A stretch of DNA of 9,373 nt from an uncultured bacterium (GTDB taxonomy: Bacteria > Bacteroidota > Bacteroidia > Bacteroidales > Paludibacteraceae): positions 1 through 9,373 of the forward strand of contig CAMTOX010000050.1 in the NCBI GenBank assembly GCA_947074225.1, given 5' to 3'. Numbering within the stretch: position 1 is the stretch's first letter; each line of letters opens with the position of its first letter. Position numbers and translations under genes: made by a program. Of this stretch, positions 7,961-9,373 are shown one piece after another. Under the pieces are notes generated by a model, which worked only from the letters and a program-made list of their open reading frames with translations, was not told the origin of the DNA and did not search any database.

Positions 7961-8530
7961 ATGCATATAGCACTCTATTTCGGCTCGTTTAACCCCATTC
8001 ACAATGGGCATGTAGGATTGGCAAATCATCTGATTGATCAGGGTCTTGCCGATGCTGTGTGGTTTGTTCTTTCTCCACAAAATCCTCTCAAAGAGTCACA
8101 TATCTTACTCGATGATGACACACGGCTTAACATGACTAAACTTGCAACTGCGCAAAACAATGCCTTTGCAGTGTCAGATATTGAGTTCTCTATGCCCAAA
8201 CCCAACTATACCATCTACACTTTGCGGAGGCTAAAAGAGCAGTTTCCGGAACATCTGTTTACACTGCTTATCGGTGCCGATAATATGGAAATATTCAATA
8301 AATGGAAAGATTACCAATCCATTCTCAATGAATTCCAAGTGATGGTATATCCGCGTTCCGGTTTTAATTTCGAGAAGCCCAAGTATCCGGAAATGAAACT
8401 TATACAGGCACCTCTGTTTGAACTCTCTTCAAGCGAAGTACGAGAAAATATTAAGAATGGCATTCCATACGCACATTTAATCCCTCAATCAGTAGCAAAT
8501 TATATAGAAGAGCATCGGTTATATAGATAA
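7961..8530 (+). CDS. nadD: nicotinate-nucleotide adenylyltransferase
   Basis: NadD joins nicotinate mononucleotide and ATP to give deamido-NAD and pyrophosphate, a step shared by de novo and salvage NAD synthesis. The 189-residue protein has the nucleotidyltransferase fold signatures: GSFNPIHNGH (8-17) with the ATP-binding HxGH-type motif, SPQNPLK (38-44), the substrate-binding run LLIGADNMEIFNKWKDY (102-118), and the C-terminal LSSSEVR (155-161), equivalent to the ISSTxIR motif. All are intact. It is the last gene of the ruvX-gmk-nadD unit and starts 4 bp after gmk. A gmk-nadD pair is also familiar from other Bacteroidales genomes. The final codons, EEHRLYR and stop, lie inside the terminator hairpin, so the gene end and the transcript end overlap. 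Confidence 0.96.
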   Translation: MHIALYFGSFNPIHNGHVGLANHLIDQGLADAVWFVLSPQNPLKESHILLDDDTRLNMTKLATAQNNAFAVSDIEFSMPKPNYTIYTLRRLKEQFPEHLFTLLIGADNMEIFNKWKDYQSILNEFQVMVYPRSGFNFEKPKYPEMKLIQAPLFELSSSEVRENIKNGIPYAHLIPQSVANYIEEHRLYR

Positions 8531-8540
8531 CAGATGCTCT
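8509..8540 (+). terminator. intrinsic terminator overlapping the nadD stop codon
   Basis: AGAGCATC (8509-8516) pairs with GATGCTCT (8533-8540). Inside a single G/A mismatch, GTTAT (8518-8522) pairs with ATAAC (8527-8531) around an ATAG loop. The T-rich ATATTTGTATTT follows. The nadD stop codon (8528-8530) is in the 3' arm of the upper stem. Termination of the ruvX operon here is the likely function, though the T tract is interrupted. Confidence 0.7.
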
Positions 8541-8559
8541 ATATTTGTATTTACTATAT

Positions 8560-8634
8560 TAACGATAGTTCGTTATATAATGCGTAAAGCTCGTAACTTA
8601 AGTTACGTCATCTGTTTTATGCTTTTTAAAAAGC
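8560..8634. repeat. three successive palindromes between nadD and the transporter gene
   Basis: TAACGA-TAGT-TCGTTA (8560-8575) is a 6-bp hairpin, extendable with TATA pairing past a one-base bulge. CGTAACTTAAGTTACG (8592-8607) is a perfect 16-bp palindrome. GCTTTTTAAAAAGC (8621-8634) is a perfect 14-bp palindrome that contains the transporter stop codon. They fill the gap between two converging genes. Termination of the minus-strand transporter transcript is the simplest use; the 16-bp palindrome could also be a protein site. Confidence 0.55.
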
Positions 8635-9354
8635 AGCCAATTTTAGTTGTGTAATCAATAACCATAAAGAGGCAAGAATCATGACTACGGCAACTATTTT
8701 CTGATACCGTTTCTTATTGATATTCTTGATTACTTTCAGTGATATGAAATTGCCCGCTACCATGGCCAGTCCAATATAGAGTCCATTTAAGAAGATTTCT
8801 GTGTTGATAAGCGCCAATTTTCCGTAAACCACTATTTTAACAATATGCATTACAGCTGCTGCAGTAGCTTCACTTGCAATATATGCCACAGGCGAAAGCT
8901 CTAAAGTGAGGAAAACAGCGCTGCTTAATGGTCCGGATATACCCAATAAACCATTAATAAAACCTGTAATACCGCCACCAATATACATGGTAGCATGCGA
9001 CTTTGGTAAATTTATTCGTCCACGAATTTTTTGTATTGAAAATAGGATTAGGCATACCGATAAGATAGCTGTCATGAGAGTTTTGGGTACAACAGCAAAT
9101 CCAACAGCACCTAAAGCTGTTAGTGGCACTGCAATGGTAAGAAATTGTGCTACTTTGCGCCATTCAATAGATTTATAGCCCATGCACGAACGTGAGATAT
9201 TACTCATTAGTTGAGCAATGGTCGACATAGGAACGGCAAACTCAATACCATAGAAAGTTGTAATTACGGGTAGTAGTATCATTCCACCTCCAAAGCCTAC
9301 TGCTCCTGAAAGTAAACCAGCTATAAAACCTACTACTATAAAAATGCAACTCAT
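8626..9354 (-). CDS. TauE/SafE family membrane transporter
   Basis: This is an inner-membrane protein of the TauE/SafE (sulfite exporter / DUF81) family, whose members move sulfite, sulfonates or other organic anions. The 242 residues are mostly hydrophobic, with about seven or eight membrane spans. The family hallmark GLLSGAVGFGGGMILLP (13-29) is in the first span. The internal repeat shows as GGITGFINGLLGISGP (127-142) at the start of the second half. Charged loops lie at about 61-67, 107-119 and 208-219. The length is normal for the family and the ATG at 9354 directly precedes the first span, so the gene is probably complete. Its promoter is beyond the window. The substrate cannot be inferred: no sulfur-metabolism gene is adjacent. 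It converges on nadD. Confidence 0.9.
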   Translation of the reverse strand: MSCIFIVVGFIAGLLSGAVGFGGGMILLPVITTFYGIEFAVPMSTIAQLMSNISRSCMGYKSIEWRKVAQFLTIAVPLTALGAVGFAVVPKTLMTAILSVCLILFSIQKIRGRINLPKSHATMYIGGGITGFINGLLGISGPLSSAVFLTLELSPVAYIASEATAAAVMHIVKIVVYGKLALINTEIFLNGLYIGLAMVAGNFISLKVIKNINKKRYQKIVAVVMILASLWLLITQLKLAAF

Positions 9355-9373
9355 ATAACGATTATCTATAAAT

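Noticed and set aside
8906..9178. Plus-strand frame of 90 codons opposite the transporter gene
   Set aside because: It is antisense to a TauE/SafE gene with clear membrane spans and a family motif; it has no start context or domain of its own.

Overview
The window is a compact, AT-rich stretch of chromosomal housekeeping DNA. Several things point to Bacteroidota, most likely order Bacteroidales. None of the nine genes has a Shine-Dalgarno sequence; each ATG follows an A/T-rich leader. The clearest promoters have the Bacteroidota form, with TAnnTTTG at -7 and a TTT-rich box about 19 bp upstream. The alanine racemase carries a leftover MurF C-terminal domain, which recalls the MurF-Alr fusion of this group. 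An A-type flavodiiron protein suggests an anaerobic or microaerophilic lifestyle. The genus cannot be decided from the sequence.

Layout, left to right. Positions 1-398 are very AT-rich and hold no gene I can support. Next are fabD (fatty acid synthesis) and fprA (oxygen or nitric oxide reduction), each followed by a hairpin. A two-gene unit follows: alr (with the MurF remnant) and yigZ, 26 bp apart, starting from a promoter whose -33 box lies in the loop of the fprA terminator. This unit meets the minus-strand ABC-F gene at a perfect 19-bp hairpin that probably ends transcription in both directions. The ABC-F gene and ruvX diverge from a 264-bp spacer with one promoter facing each way. ruvX, gmk and nadD form a plus-strand run, with gmk and nadD only 4 bp apart. 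It ends at a hairpin that includes the nadD stop codon. A minus-strand TauE/SafE-type transporter closes the window; its start is inside the window but its promoter is not.

Most genes serve core functions: malonyl-ACP supply, D-alanine for peptidoglycan, GDP supply, NAD synthesis, nuclease and ribosome-associated ATPase activity. I see no mobile element, CRISPR array, tRNA, rRNA, phage gene or defence system, and no clear undescribed multi-gene system. The points most worth a second look are the asymmetric loss of ATPase motifs in the ABC-F protein, the degenerate MurF domain on the alanine racemase, a 14-bp direct repeat at the ruvX promoter, and a cluster of palindromes between nadD and the transporter gene.
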